A DNA stretch of 64,000 nt from Cronobacter muytjensii ATCC 51329 (GCF_001277195.1 NZ_CP012268.1:2046001-2110000); one strand, 5' to 3'; positions 17,515 through 26,609 are shown, counted from the stretch's first letter. The notes: generated from the sequence alone by a model not told the origin. Translations and numbers: made by a program.

Positions 17515-18678
17515 ATGCGACCTACAAAAGGCTTTCTTTGCTGGCTGGCCGGGCTGAGCGTGCTCGGGTTTCTCGCCACCGATATGTATCTGCCGGCGTT
17601 CGCGGCAATTGAAGCGGATCTCCATACAGCGCCGTCCGCTATCAGCGCCTCCCTGAGTCTGTTCCTCGCGGGCTTTGCGCTCGCGCAGCTAGCCTGGGGG
17701 CCGCTCTCTGACCGTTTCGGCCGTCGCCCGGTCTTGCTGGCGGGGCTCGGGATTTTCGCGACAGGCTGCCTTGGCACCGTCTGGGTAGAGAGCGCAGGCG
17801 CGCTGCTGGCGCTGCGCTTTATTCAGGCAGTCGGCGTTTGTGCGGCTGCGGTAAGCTGGCAGGCGTTGGTGACGGACCGCTACCCGGCCCAGCAGGCGCG
17901 GCGTATTTTCGCCACCATTATGCCGCTGGTGGGGCTCTCCCCGGCACTGGCGCCGCTGCTTGGCAGCTGGATCCTGAACCATTTCGACTGGCAGGCGATT
18001 TTCGTGGTACTGTTCGCCATTACGCTGCTGCTGATGATCCCGGCGCTGCGTCTGCCCGCAGGCGCGCCGCAAGGCAACCACGACGGCGAGCCGCTGAGCT
18101 TCGCCATGCTGCTGCGCTCGCCCGCCTATAGCGGCAATGTGCTGATCTACGCCGCCTGCTCCGCCAGCTTTTTCGCCTGGCTGACCGGTTCGCCGTTTAT
18201 CCTGCACGCGATGGGCTACAGCCCGGCGGTGATAGGCTTAAGCTATGTACCGCAGACTATCGCCTTTCTTATCGGCGGCTACGGCTGTCGCAGCGCGCTG
18301 CAAAAATGGCACGGCGAGAAGCTGCTGCCGTGGCTGCTGGTGGGCTATGCGCTAAGCGTGATCGCCACCTGGCTTGTAGGCTTAAGCGATGCGGTGACGC
18401 TGACGACGCTGCTTATTCCCTTCTGCCTGATGGCGATGGCGAACGGCGCGATTTACCCTATTGTCGTGGCCGCCGCGCTGCTGCCCTTCCCGCAGGCGAC
18501 CGGACGCGCCGCCGCGCTGCAGAATACTTTGCAATTGGGGCTGTGCTTTGTGGCGAGTCTGGTGGTTTCGTGGCTGGTCGCAACACCGCTGCTTTCCACC
18601 ACCAGCGTGATGCTGGCGACAGTCTTGCTGGCGGGTCTTGGCTGGCGGCTTCGCGGGCGTCAGGTCAGCGTGCGGTAA
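17515..18678 (+). CDS. punC: Purine nucleoside MFS transporter PunC (YdhC)
   Basis: A 387-residue, 12-helix MFS protein of the Bcr/CflA branch. Signatures are FLATDMYLPAF in helix 1 and GPLSDRFGRRPVLL in the loop 2-3 motif. E. coli PunC is linked to purine nucleoside uptake under PunR control. The 111-bp divergent gap from punR has several short inverted AT-rich elements around 17440-17470 that could bind PunR, but I cannot assign the site. Confidence 0.92.
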   Translation: MRPTKGFLCWLAGLSVLGFLATDMYLPAFAAIEADLHTAPSAISASLSLFLAGFALAQLAWGPLSDRFGRRPVLLAGLGIFATGCLGTVWVESAGALLALRFIQAVGVCAAAVSWQALVTDRYPAQQARRIFATIMPLVGLSPALAPLLGSWILNHFDWQAIFVVLFAITLLLMIPALRLPAGAPQGNHDGEPLSFAMLLRSPAYSGNVLIYAACSASFFAWLTGSPFILHAMGYSPAVIGLSYVPQTIAFLIGGYGCRSALQKWHGEKLLPWLLVGYALSVIATWLVGLSDAVTLTTLLIPFCLMAMANGAIYPIVVAAALLPFPQATGRAAALQNTLQLGLCFVASLVVSWLVATPLLSTTSVMLATVLLAGLGWRLRGRQVSVR

Positions 18679-18731
18679 TCAGGCGGGCGATAATATGACG
18701 TTTTTGTTATTAGCGTGCTAACTGTCAATGG

Positions 18732-18828
18732 TTGAATCATCGTAATGCGAGGCCTATACTGATTCGCGGCTCTACGATAAATACCATAAATATTATGTAG
18801 TAACGGGAGCCGCTGGCTCCCGTTTTTT
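18732..18828 (+). ncRNA. Putative small RNA (about 62 nt) with its own promoter and terminator, punC-cfa interval
   Basis: TTGAAT (18732-18737), exactly 17 bp, then TATACT (18755-18760) forms a good sigma70 promoter. Transcription from about 18767 would end at a strong intrinsic terminator: perfect 9-bp stem ACGGGAGCC / GGCTCCCGT, 3-nt loop, six U, ending at 18828. No ribosome site or ORF lies between, and punC already ended 50 bp before the promoter. The predicted RNA has an AU-rich, mostly unpaired 5' part typical of Hfq-dependent sRNAs. Function unknown; prediction only. Confidence 0.5.
18803..18828 (+). terminator. Intrinsic terminator ending the putative sRNA upstream of cfa
   Basis: A perfect 9-bp GC-rich stem with GCT loop is followed by six T. 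It isolates cfa from upstream transcription. Confidence 0.88.
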
Positions 18829-18933
18829 CTGGAATGACTATTCTGGCAAGGGGCATCTCCCTTCCTCTGTTCTACGTCGGATATCAGGCTCGCGGACCTT
18901 TCCGTGATATTTCTCACATACCGAAAATTGCGA

Positions 18934-18940
18934 CTACGCT
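18934..18940 (+). promoter_or_regulatory. Candidate SigmaS-type -10 element of cfa
   Basis: CTACGCT resembles the extended SigmaS -10 consensus (CTACACT) and lies 38 bp before the cfa ATG. E. coli cfa has a proximal SigmaS promoter. A CRP-like sequence (CGTGATATTTCTCACA) lies just upstream at 18903-18918. Confidence 0.45.
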
Positions 18941-18977
18941 GTTTTAAGGTTCTGGTCACATCAGTGATGGAGAAGCT

Positions 18978-20126
18978 ATGAGTTCATCGTGTCTGGAAGA
19001 AGTCAACATACCGGATAACCACTGGTATCGCATTGCAGCTGAACTGCTCAGCCGGGCCGGGATCACCGTTAACGGCCCCGCTCCCTCCGATATTCAGGTA
19101 AAAAACCCGGATTTTTTTAAACGTGTTTTACAGGAAGGCTCTCTCGGCCTTGGCGAAAGCTATATGGACGGATGGTGGGAGTGCGAACGCCTCGATCTGT
19201 TCTTCACCAGGGTGCTCCGTGCGGGGCTCGAAGACCAACTCCCTCACCATTTCAAAGATACGCTGCGCATCCTCGGCGCCCGTCTGTTTAACCTGCAATC
19301 GAAAAAGCGCGCCTGGATTGTCGGTAAAGAGCATTACGATCTCGGCAACGATCTCTTCAGCCGGATGCTCGACCCGTATATGCAATACTCCTGCGGTTAC
19401 TGGAAAGAGGCGGATAATCTGGAGGACGCCCAGCAGGCGAAGTTGCGGCTGATCTGCGAAAAGCTTGAACTCAAGCCTGGTATGACGCTGCTGGATATCG
19501 GCTGCGGCTGGGGCGGTCTCGCCGCGTTCGCCGCGCGATATTATGGCGTGTCGGTCACCGGCGTGACTATCTCTGCCGAGCAACAGAAGATGGCGCAGGC
19601 GCGCTGTGACGGCCTTGACGTGACGATCCTTTTGCAGGATTACCGCGATCTCAATGCTCAGTTCGACCGCATCGTCTCGGTGGGCATGTTCGAGCATGTC
19701 GGCCCGAAAAACTACGCCACCTATTTCGATGTCGCCGACCGTAACCTGAAGCCTGACGGGCTGTTCCTGCTGCACACCATCGGCTCGCGCAAAACCGATA
19801 ACAATGTCGATCCGTGGATTGATAAATACATCTTTCCGAACGGCTGTCTGCCCTCAGCCCGGCAGATTGCCGCCGCCAGCGAGCCACACTTCGTGATGGA
19901 GGACTGGCATAACTTCGGCGCGGATTACGATAAAACCCTGATGGCCTGGTACGCGCGTTTTCTCACCGCCTGGCCGGACATCGCTGATAACTACTCAGAG
20001 CGGTTTAAACGGATGTTCACCTATTACCTGAACGCCTGCGCGGGCGCGTTTCGCGCGCGCGATATCCAGCTCTGGCAGGTCGTCTTCAGCCGCGGCGTGG
20101 AAAACGGCCTGCGCGTCGCCCGCTAA
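18978..20126 (+). CDS. cfa: Cyclopropane-fatty-acyl-phospholipid synthase
   Basis: Cfa uses S-adenosylmethionine to convert cis double bonds of membrane phospholipids to cyclopropane rings, mostly on entry to stationary phase and at low pH. The 382-residue protein has the N-terminal lipid-binding domain, a SAM motif LLDIGCGWGGLAAFAARYYG near residues 172-191, VSVGMFEHVGPKNY, and the C-terminal AGAFRARDIQLWQVVFSRG. Length equals E. coli Cfa. A terminator follows at 20134-20158. Confidence 0.97.
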   Translation: MSSSCLEEVNIPDNHWYRIAAELLSRAGITVNGPAPSDIQVKNPDFFKRVLQEGSLGLGESYMDGWWECERLDLFFTRVLRAGLEDQLPHHFKDTLRILGARLFNLQSKKRAWIVGKEHYDLGNDLFSRMLDPYMQYSCGYWKEADNLEDAQQAKLRLICEKLELKPGMTLLDIGCGWGGLAAFAARYYGVSVTGVTISAEQQKMAQARCDGLDVTILLQDYRDLNAQFDRIVSVGMFEHVGPKNYATYFDVADRNLKPDGLFLLHTIGSRKTDNNVDPWIDKYIFPNGCLPSARQIAAASEPHFVMEDWHNFGADYDKTLMAWYARFLTAWPDIADNYSERFKRMFTYYLNACAGAFRARDIQLWQVVFSRGVENGLRVAR

Positions 20127-20133
20127 ACGCTCG

Positions 20134-20158
20134 CCCCGGCGCATGCCGGGGGTTTTTT
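20134..20158 (+). terminator. Rho-independent terminator of cfa
   Basis: CCCCGGC / GCCGGGG stem with a 4-nt loop, then G and six T. Confidence 0.9.
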
Positions 20159-20179
20159 GCCACTCTCTCTTGCCTGCTT

Positions 20180-20195
20180 TGTGATATTTCTCACG
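20180..20195 (+). promoter_or_regulatory. CRP-like site upstream of the beta-glucoside PTS operon
   Basis: TGTGA (20180-20184), six bases, TCACG (20191-20195) is a near-consensus CRP site, about 60 bp upstream of the LacI-type operator and 140 bp before the EIIC start. This fits glucose repression of a sugar PTS. Confidence 0.6.
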
Positions 20196-20252
20196 CTTTC
20201 ACGACGTTTCCTTCAATAAAAGTGATCCCGGCGACAATCAGGTGACAGACGC

Positions 20253-20270
20253 ATGGAAACCGGTTTCCAT
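20253..20270 (+). promoter_or_regulatory. Perfect 18-bp palindromic LacI/AscG-type operator
   Basis: ATGGAAACCGGTTTCCAT is a perfect palindrome with the central CpG typical of LacI/GalR operators and close to the AscG box. It lies 51 bp before the EIIC start codon and is most likely bound by the LacI-family protein encoded at the end of the cluster. Confidence 0.8.
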
Positions 20271-20320
20271 TTTGTTTCACACTGAGCGCCATTCCCCCTG
20301 CCTGAGAAAGGAAATGCCTC

Positions 20321-21640
20321 ATGAGTCTGTACCAGAGTATGGTCCATGTTATTGAAAACAAAATTACGCCGCTGGCGGGCGCCATGGGTTCGCAGCGTCA
20401 CGTGGTGGCCATCAGGGACGGCTTTCTTGCCGCCCTGCCGTTTATGATTATTGGTTCGTTTCTGCTGGTGTTTATCTTTCCGCCCTTCTCGCCGGATACG
20501 CAGAACGGCTTTTGCCGCGCCTGGCTCGATCTTTCGCTGAAATACCGCGAACAGCTGATGTTGCCGTTTAACCTCAGCATGGGCGTAATGACGTTTTTTA
20601 TCTCCGTTGGCATTGGCGCAAGCCTCGGCAAGCACTATCAGCTTGACCCGATCATGACCGGCCTGCTGGCGTTTATGGCCTTTCTGCTGGTAGCCGCGCC
20701 CTATAAAGACGGCGCTATCTCCACGCAATATTTCTCCGGCCAGGGCATCTTTACGGCGCTTATCACGGCGATTTACGCGAGCGAAATGTATGCCTTTCTG
20801 AAACGTCACAATATTACTATTCGCCTGCCAAAAGAGGTGCCGACCGGCGTCGCGCGTTCATTTGAGATTTTGATCCCGGTGGTCGTGATTGTCTTTACGC
20901 TTCACCCGCTCAACCTGCTGATTGAATCCACCACCGGCATGATCCTGCCGGAGGCGATTATGCACCTGCTGTCGCCGCTGGTGGCTGCCTCTGATTCCCT
21001 GCCGGCGATCCTGATTTCCGTGCTGATTTGCCAGATTTTGTGGTTTGCCGGTATTCATGGGGCGCTTATCGTCACCGGTATTATGAACCCGTTCTGGATG
21101 GCGAATCTTTCCGCCAACCAGGCCGCGCTCGCTGCGGGCCAGGCGCTGCCGCATATCTATCTGCAGGGTTTCTGGGACCACTACCTGCTGATTGGCGGCG
21201 TAGGGTCGACACTGCCGCTGGCGTTCCTGCTGCTGCGCAGTCGCGCGATCCACCTGCGCACCATCGGTAAAATGGGCGTCGTACCGAGCCTCTTTAACAT
21301 CAACGAACCAATTCTGTTTGGCGCGCCGGTCATCATGAACCCGGTCTTCTTCCTGCCGTTTATTCTGGTGCCGATGGTGAACGCCGTGCTGGCGTGGACC
21401 GCGACGAAACTGGGCTGGCTGGCGCAGGTCGTCTCGCTGACGCCGTGGACCACGCCCGCGCCGGTCGGCGCGTCATGGGCCGCCAACTGGGCGTTCAGCC
21501 CGGTCATCATGTGCCTTATCTGTATGGTGATGTCGGCGCTGATGTACTACCCGTTTGTTAAAGCCTATGAGCGCACCCTGCAAAAGCAGGAGACCGCACA
21601 GGGTACGCCTGAAAGTGACACCGTCACAAATAATGCCTGA
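20321..21640 (+). CDS. PTS cellobiose/beta-glucoside-family EIIC permease
   Basis: A 439-residue membrane permease of the lactose/cellobiose PTS family (ChbC/CelB-like). It has about ten hydrophobic segments and the signature FNINEPILFGAPVIMNPVF near residue 325. It should import and hand over a beta-glucoside for phosphorylation, but no EIIA or EIIB domain is fused or encoded nearby. It must therefore borrow these from elsewhere in the genome, for example a chitobiose-type EIIB/EIIA. It is first in a cluster with a GH1 phospho-beta-glucosidase and a LacI regulator, behind an operator and CRP-like site. The cluster is inserted between cfa and ribE, which are neighbours in E. coli. Confidence 0.9.
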   Translation: MSLYQSMVHVIENKITPLAGAMGSQRHVVAIRDGFLAALPFMIIGSFLLVFIFPPFSPDTQNGFCRAWLDLSLKYREQLMLPFNLSMGVMTFFISVGIGASLGKHYQLDPIMTGLLAFMAFLLVAAPYKDGAISTQYFSGQGIFTALITAIYASEMYAFLKRHNITIRLPKEVPTGVARSFEILIPVVVIVFTLHPLNLLIESTTGMILPEAIMHLLSPLVAASDSLPAILISVLICQILWFAGIHGALIVTGIMNPFWMANLSANQAALAAGQALPHIYLQGFWDHYLLIGGVGSTLPLAFLLLRSRAIHLRTIGKMGVVPSLFNINEPILFGAPVIMNPVFFLPFILVPMVNAVLAWTATKLGWLAQVVSLTPWTTPAPVGASWAANWAFSPVIMCLICMVMSALMYYPFVKAYERTLQKQETAQGTPESDTVTNNA

Positions 21641-21694
21641 TTTTTACCCCGCCTGCCGTACCGGCAGGCGTCTGACTGAGCTATGAGGATGGAT

Positions 21695-23080
21695 ATGCAC
21701 TACTCATTTCCTGAAGGATTCTGGTGGGGCAGCGCCAGCTCGGCGCCGCAAACCGAAGGCGAAAGCCTGAGCCATGGCAAAACGCCCACCACCTGGGACC
21801 ACTGGTTCCGCCTGCAACCGGAGCGCTTTCACCACGGTGTCGGCCCGGCGCAGACCTCGACTTTTTATCAGCACTGGAAAGAAGACATCGCGCTGCTGAA
21901 GGCGCTCAATCACAATACCTTTCGGACATCCATTTCCTGGGCGCGCCTGATCCCGGACGGCACCGGCGCGGTCAATCAGGAGGCGGTCGCCTTCTACAAT
22001 CAGGTTATCGATGAACTGCTGCGCCAGGGCATCACGCCATTTATTAATCTCTTCCACTTTGATATGCCGCTGTCGCTCCAGGAACAGGGCGGCTTTGAGA
22101 ACCGCAAGGTGATCGACGCCTTTGAAGCCTACGCGCGCACCTGCTTTGAACTCTTCGGCGACCGCGTGACCCACTGGTTTACCTTTAATGAGCCGATCGT
22201 GCCGGTGGAAGGCGGCTATCTGTACGATTTCCACTACCCGAACGTGGTGGATTTCCGCCGCGCGGCGACCGTTGCGTATCACACCATGCTGGCGCATGCC
22301 CGCGCGGTAAAGGCCTACCACGAGCGTAACGATGGCGGTGAAATCGGCATTATCCTGAACCTGACGCCGTCTTACCCGCGCTCGCAGAATCCGGCGGATG
22401 TCAAAGCGGCGCATATTGCCGATCTGATGTTCAACCGCAGTTTCCTCGACCCGGCGCTGCGCGGCACCTACCCGGAAGATCTGGTGGCGCTGCTGGCTCA
22501 GTACGATCAACTGCCCGACTGCCAGCCTGGCGACAAAGAACTGCTGGCGGCGGGTGTGGTGGATCTGCTCGGCATCAATTACTATCAGCCGCGCCGCATT
22601 CAGTGCCGGGATTCGCAGGTCAATCCGGACAGCCCGTTTATGCCTGAGTGGTTCTTCAGCGCTTATGAAATGCCAGGGCGTAAAATGAACCCCTACCGCG
22701 GCTGGGAAATTTATGAGAAAGGCATCTACGACATTCTCACCCGCCTGCGTGTAGAGTATGGCAACCCGCGCTGCTATATCTCAGAAAACGGCATGGGTGT
22801 GGAAAACGAACAGCGCTTCGAGCATGAGGGGCAGATTCAGGATGATTACCGCATTGAGTTCGTGCGCGATCACCTGAAGTGGCTGCATAAGGGCCTCAGC
22901 GAAGGCAGCCGTTGTCTGGGCTACCACATGTGGACTTTTATCGATAACTGGTCCTGGTGCAACGCCTATAAGAATCGCTACGGCTTTGTGTCGCTCGATC
23001 TGGAAAGCCAGAAACGCACGATTAAAAAGAGCGGTGAATGGTACCGCCAGGTGGCGGCAAAGAACGGGTTTGATGAGTAA
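21695..23080 (+). CDS. 6-phospho-beta-glucosidase, glycoside hydrolase family 1
   Basis: Cytoplasmic hydrolase that splits the phosphorylated beta-glucoside delivered by the PTS into glucose-6-phosphate and aglycone or glucose. The protein (about 461 residues) has the GH1 N-terminal FPEGFWWGSASSAPQTEG, the acid/base Glu in HWFTFNEPIVP (about residue 165) and the nucleophile Glu in CYISENGMGVEN (about 365). The ATG at 21695 follows GAGG with good spacing; an in-frame ATG at 21683 overlaps that ribosome site. It follows EIIC by about 55 bp. The exact sugar is not determinable from sequence. Confidence 0.92.
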   Translation: MHYSFPEGFWWGSASSAPQTEGESLSHGKTPTTWDHWFRLQPERFHHGVGPAQTSTFYQHWKEDIALLKALNHNTFRTSISWARLIPDGTGAVNQEAVAFYNQVIDELLRQGITPFINLFHFDMPLSLQEQGGFENRKVIDAFEAYARTCFELFGDRVTHWFTFNEPIVPVEGGYLYDFHYPNVVDFRRAATVAYHTMLAHARAVKAYHERNDGGEIGIILNLTPSYPRSQNPADVKAAHIADLMFNRSFLDPALRGTYPEDLVALLAQYDQLPDCQPGDKELLAAGVVDLLGINYYQPRRIQCRDSQVNPDSPFMPEWFFSAYEMPGRKMNPYRGWEIYEKGIYDILTRLRVEYGNPRCYISENGMGVENEQRFEHEGQIQDDYRIEFVRDHLKWLHKGLSEGSRCLGYHMWTFIDNWSWCNAYKNRYGFVSLDLESQKRTIKKSGEWYRQVAAKNGFDE

Positions 23081-23124
23081 CCGAGTGGCGGCCTTCGCGC
23101 CGCCACGCTTTGCAGGAAAAGATG

Positions 23125-24045
23125 ATGTCCACCATCAATGATGTCGCGCGCCTGGCGCGCGTCTCCAAAGCTACCGTATCCCGGGTGCTGAGCGGCAATC
23201 GCGGCGTGAAGGAAGAGAGCCGTCTGGCGGTGCTGCGCGCCGCCGAAATGCTCAACTACCAGCCGAACGCGATCGCGCAGTCGCTCTCCAGTCAGACCAC
23301 CCACTGCATTGGCGTGATTTGCGCCAGCGAACACATTCAGCAGGCCACCTGCTGGCTGCAGGCGCTGGAAAAGCAGCTCAGCCAGCGCGGCAAACATCTG
23401 CTGCTGCGTTTTGCCAGCTCCGCGCAGGAAGTCACGCGCGCGCGCGCCGAGCTGGATTCGGGCCTGTGCGACGCGCTGATGATAGTCGGCGCCCGTTTTC
23501 CCCTGCCACCGCTTGATGATGACGTTATCCTGGTGGATTGCCTCAGCGCCGCCACCGCTCAGGGCATCCAGTTTGACTGGCTCTTCGCCGCCCAGACCGC
23601 GGTGCAATATTTATGCAGCCACCAGCGCCGCGATATCGCCCTGATTAACTTTCCGGCGGGCGACGCGGCAGCCGAAATTCTCCAGGGTTACCGCCAGGCG
23701 GCGGAAAATCATCTGGTGCCGTTTCATCGCCAGCGCATTATTGAAGACGAGCCGGTGCTGCGCATCGCGCTGCAAAAGCTCATTAACAGCGGCGTTAAAT
23801 TCAACGCGCTGCTCGTGACCGACGACAGCCAGGCGCGCGATGCCGTGGCGATGCTGCGCGAATACCGCTTCGCGGTGCCGGAGCAGGTTCTGGTATTTAG
23901 TCTTGAGAGTTCAGGGCGCGGCGCCGGGCTTGAGGGCGTGCCGGCTATTACCTATTCTCTGGAGAGCATCGCCCGGCAGGCGGTGGCGCTGCTGGCCGGT
24001 GACGCGCCGGGCGAACGGGTGCGGGGAACGCTGGTGAGCGCCTGA
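23125..24045 (+). CDS. LacI-family repressor of the beta-glucoside cluster
   Basis: A LacI/GalR regulator of about 306 residues with the helix-turn-helix STINDVARLARVSKATVSRV at the N-terminus and the hinge region NYQPNAIAQSLSSQTTH. The ligand domain is short and lacks a long C-terminal tail. It resembles AscG-type repressors. It lies downstream of and on the same strand as EIIC and the GH1 enzyme, so it probably controls them through the palindrome at 20253-20270. The ATG at 23125 (or the adjacent one at 23122) follows AGGAAA. Its 3' end is 17 bp from convergent ribE. Confidence 0.88.
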   Translation: MSTINDVARLARVSKATVSRVLSGNRGVKEESRLAVLRAAEMLNYQPNAIAQSLSSQTTHCIGVICASEHIQQATCWLQALEKQLSQRGKHLLLRFASSAQEVTRARAELDSGLCDALMIVGARFPLPPLDDDVILVDCLSAATAQGIQFDWLFAAQTAVQYLCSHQRRDIALINFPAGDAAAEILQGYRQAAENHLVPFHRQRIIEDEPVLRIALQKLINSGVKFNALLVTDDSQARDAVAMLREYRFAVPEQVLVFSLESSGRGAGLEGVPAITYSLESIARQAVALLAGDAPGERVRGTLVSA

Positions 24046-24062
24046 GCCCACCAGCGACGTGC

Positions 24063-24713
24063 TTATTCCGCGGGGTTGAGTTGCGAAGCAATCGCAGCGG
24101 CGGCTTCACGCGAGGCCAGTACGCGCTCGACGGTATCCACCACGGCCTGGGTCTGCGGATCGATTTCGATATTCACCCGCTGGCCCAGTTTTTTGGTGCC
24201 AAGCGTGGTGCGCTGTAGCGTTTCCGGGATCAGGAATACGCAAAAGCGTGTCGCGGTTACTTCACCTACCGTCAGGCTGATACCATCGATACCGATATAA
24301 CCTTTGTGCAGGATATACTTCATCAGCGTCGGATCCTGAATTTTAAACCAGATCTGTCGGTTATTTTCTGAGGTCAGGATCTTCGCAACCTCCGCCGTGG
24401 TCATAATATGCCCGGACATTAAATGACCGCCAATTTCATCGCTGAATTTCGCCGCGCGCTCAATGTTCACCACGTCGCCTGGCTGTAAATCCCCGAGATT
24501 GGTAATACGCAGCGTCTCTTTCATTAAATCGAAGCTGACGCGGTTGCCGTTAATTTCCGTCACCGTCAGGCAGCAGCCGTTGTGCGCCACCGACGCGCCG
24601 GTCTCCAGCCCCGGCAGCAGCGCGTCCGGCAACTCCACCACATGGGTGCGGAAATTCGGTTTTTCATCGATGGCCACCACTTTCGCCGTGCCCTGAACAA
24701 TACCGGTAAACAT
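24063..24713 (-). CDS. ribE: Riboflavin synthase alpha chain
   Basis: The last step of riboflavin synthesis: dismutation of two 6,7-dimethyl-8-ribityllumazines. The 216-residue protein starts MFTGIVQGTAKVVAI and has the two repeated lumazine-binding barrels, each with a GxS/CLTVxE segment (NGCCLTVTEI and DGISLTVGEV). The gene is named ribC or ribE depending on the nomenclature. It is divergent from mdtK as in E. coli. Confidence 0.96.
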   Translation of the reverse strand: MFTGIVQGTAKVVAIDEKPNFRTHVVELPDALLPGLETGASVAHNGCCLTVTEINGNRVSFDLMKETLRITNLGDLQPGDVVNIERAAKFSDEIGGHLMSGHIMTTAEVAKILTSENNRQIWFKIQDPTLMKYILHKGYIGIDGISLTVGEVTATRFCVFLIPETLQRTTLGTKKLGQRVNIEIDPQTQAVVDTVERVLASREAAAAIASQLNPAE

Positions 24714-24949
24714 ATTTGCCACTCCTGGATTCGCTAAAATGGCGGCGCACAGCCGCAAGTTTCATAACCAGAACAATAACAGGTGGAATATCCCCTTGCC
24801 AGCCTGAGCGGTCTTAAGCGCATTATTTCACTGGCTTAATAGTGAACTCTCGCTACAATAGTCTGACTTATTCCCCTGCATTTTCTTCTCGCTGCCCGTT
24901 GCGGCGGCATTTTTTGTCTTTCAAATAACAACAATATACAGGTGTTCAC

Positions 24950-26323
24950 GTGCAGAAGTATTTTATCGAAGCGCGTCAGTTATTAGCTCTGGCAATCCCG
25001 GTGATTTTCGCGCAAATCGCCCAGACCTCGATGGGGTTTGTCGATACCGTAATGGCAGGCGGCTACAGCGCCACCGATATGGCGGCCGTCGCTATCGGCA
25101 CGTCTATCTGGCTGCCGGCCATTCTCTTCGGACACGGTCTGCTGCTGGCTCTCACTCCGGTCATCGCCCAACTGAACGGCTCCGGCCGTCGCGACCGCAT
25201 CGCGCATCAGGTGCAGCAGGGCTTTGTGCTGGCAGGCATGGTGTCCGTATTGATTATGGTGGTGCTATGGAACGCCGGACATATCATCCGCGCGATGCAT
25301 AACATCGACCCTGAGCTCGCCGATAAGGCGGTCAATTACCTGCGCGCGCTGCTGTGGGGCACGCCCGGCTATCTTTTCTTCCAGGTCATGCGCAACCAGT
25401 GCGAAGGGCTCGCAAAAACCACGCCGGGCATGGCGATGGGCTTTATCGGCCTGCTGGTGAATATCCCGGTGAACTACATATTTATCTATGGTCATTTTGG
25501 CATGCCGGAGCTCGGCGGCGTCGGTTGCGGCGTGGCGACGGCCTCGGTTTACTGGGTGATGTTCATCTGCATGTACTTCTGGGTCCGTCGCGCGGGATCG
25601 TTGCGCGACATCCGCCCGCAGCCGGGCGCCAGCCGTTTTGACTGGCCGGTGATCCGCCGTCTGGCTCAACTCGGCCTGCCGGTGGCGCTGGCGCTGTTTT
25701 TCGAGGTGACGCTGTTCGCCGTGGTGGCGCTACTGGTGTCGCCGCTCGGGATTGTTGACGTGGCGGGTCATCAGATAGCGCTGAACTTCAGCTCGCTGAT
25801 GTTCGTGCTGCCGATGTCGATGAGCGCTGCTGTGACCATTCGCGTTGGTTTCCGTCTCGGCCAGGGCTCAACGCTGGAGGCGCAGACCTCTGCGCGTACC
25901 GGCATCGCGGTAGGGATTTGTCTTGCCGTACTGACGGCACTCTTTACCGTCGTTTTCCGCGAGCCTATCGCCCTGCTCTATAACGACAACCCGGAAGTCG
26001 TCACCCTCGCCTCGCACCTGATGCTGCTGGCGGCGATTTATCAAATCTCCGACTCCATCCAGGTGATCGGCAGCGGCGTGCTGCGCGGTTATAAAGACAC
26101 GCGCTCGATTTTCTTTATCACCTTTGTTGCCTACTGGGTGCTGGGGTTACCGAGTGGCTATATTCTGGCGCTGACCGACTGGGTAGTGGAGCCGATGGGC
26201 CCGGCGGGCTTCTGGTTCGGCTTTATTATTGGCCTCACCTCAGCCGCTATTCTGATGATGTGGCGTATGCGCTATCTGCAACGCCAGCCGTCGGAACGGA
26301 TCCTGGCGCGCGCCGCGCGCTAA
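24950..26323 (+). CDS. mdtK: Multidrug efflux MATE transporter MdtK (NorM)
   Basis: A Na+/H+-coupled MATE exporter in the inner membrane, 457 residues with 12 helices in two homologous halves. The N-terminus MQKYFIEARQLLALAIPVIF and segments VDTVMAGGYSATDMAAVAIG and GYKDTRSIFFITFVAYWVLG match E. coli MdtK throughout. The start codon is GTG at 24950. A clear terminator follows at 26331-26355. Confidence 0.96.
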   Translation: MQKYFIEARQLLALAIPVIFAQIAQTSMGFVDTVMAGGYSATDMAAVAIGTSIWLPAILFGHGLLLALTPVIAQLNGSGRRDRIAHQVQQGFVLAGMVSVLIMVVLWNAGHIIRAMHNIDPELADKAVNYLRALLWGTPGYLFFQVMRNQCEGLAKTTPGMAMGFIGLLVNIPVNYIFIYGHFGMPELGGVGCGVATASVYWVMFICMYFWVRRAGSLRDIRPQPGASRFDWPVIRRLAQLGLPVALALFFEVTLFAVVALLVSPLGIVDVAGHQIALNFSSLMFVLPMSMSAAVTIRVGFRLGQGSTLEAQTSARTGIAVGICLAVLTALFTVVFREPIALLYNDNPEVVTLASHLMLLAAIYQISDSIQVIGSGVLRGYKDTRSIFFITFVAYWVLGLPSGYILALTDWVVEPMGPAGFWFGFIIGLTSAAILMMWRMRYLQRQPSERILARAAR

Positions 26324-26330
26324 GCTCAAC

Positions 26331-26355
26331 GCCGCCCCGATGGGCGGCTTTTTTT
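26331..26355 (+). terminator. Rho-independent terminator of mdtK
   Basis: GCCGCCC / GGGCGGC stem, 4-nt loop, seven T. Confidence 0.9.
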
Positions 26356-26523
26356 AGCCGAATGATTTGCATGAACACGCACACCGCCCCTGACGCCGAT
26401 CACTTTGTCAGCATTCTGCGCAAATACGCGGCAATCGCGTGAAATATGAAAGAAAATTGACGTTTACCCCTTGCCAGGTGCCGGGGCTGCCGTTAATATT
26501 CGTCCCCGCTGTCACACAGCAAT

Positions 26524-26600
26524 GCGTTCATAGCTCAGTTGGTTAGAGCACCACCTTGACATGGTGGGGGTCGTTGGTTCGAGTCCAATTGAACGCACCA
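26524..26600 (+). tRNA. valV: tRNA-Val(GAC), first copy
   Basis: A 77-nt cloverleaf with encoded CCA. The acceptor stem GCGTTCA pairs with TGAACGC, the D-arm is TAGCTCAGTTGGTTAGAGC, the anticodon GAC is at 26558-26560 in loop TTGACAT, and the T-loop is GGTTCGAGTCC. It is one of a tandem pair downstream of mdtK, as in E. coli valV-valW. Confidence 0.98.
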
Positions 26601-26609
26601 TCCTAATGT

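Noticed and set aside
26371..26442. A 23-codon ORF after the mdtK terminator.
   Set aside because: No ribosome site or hydrophobic segment, and it is not recognisable.
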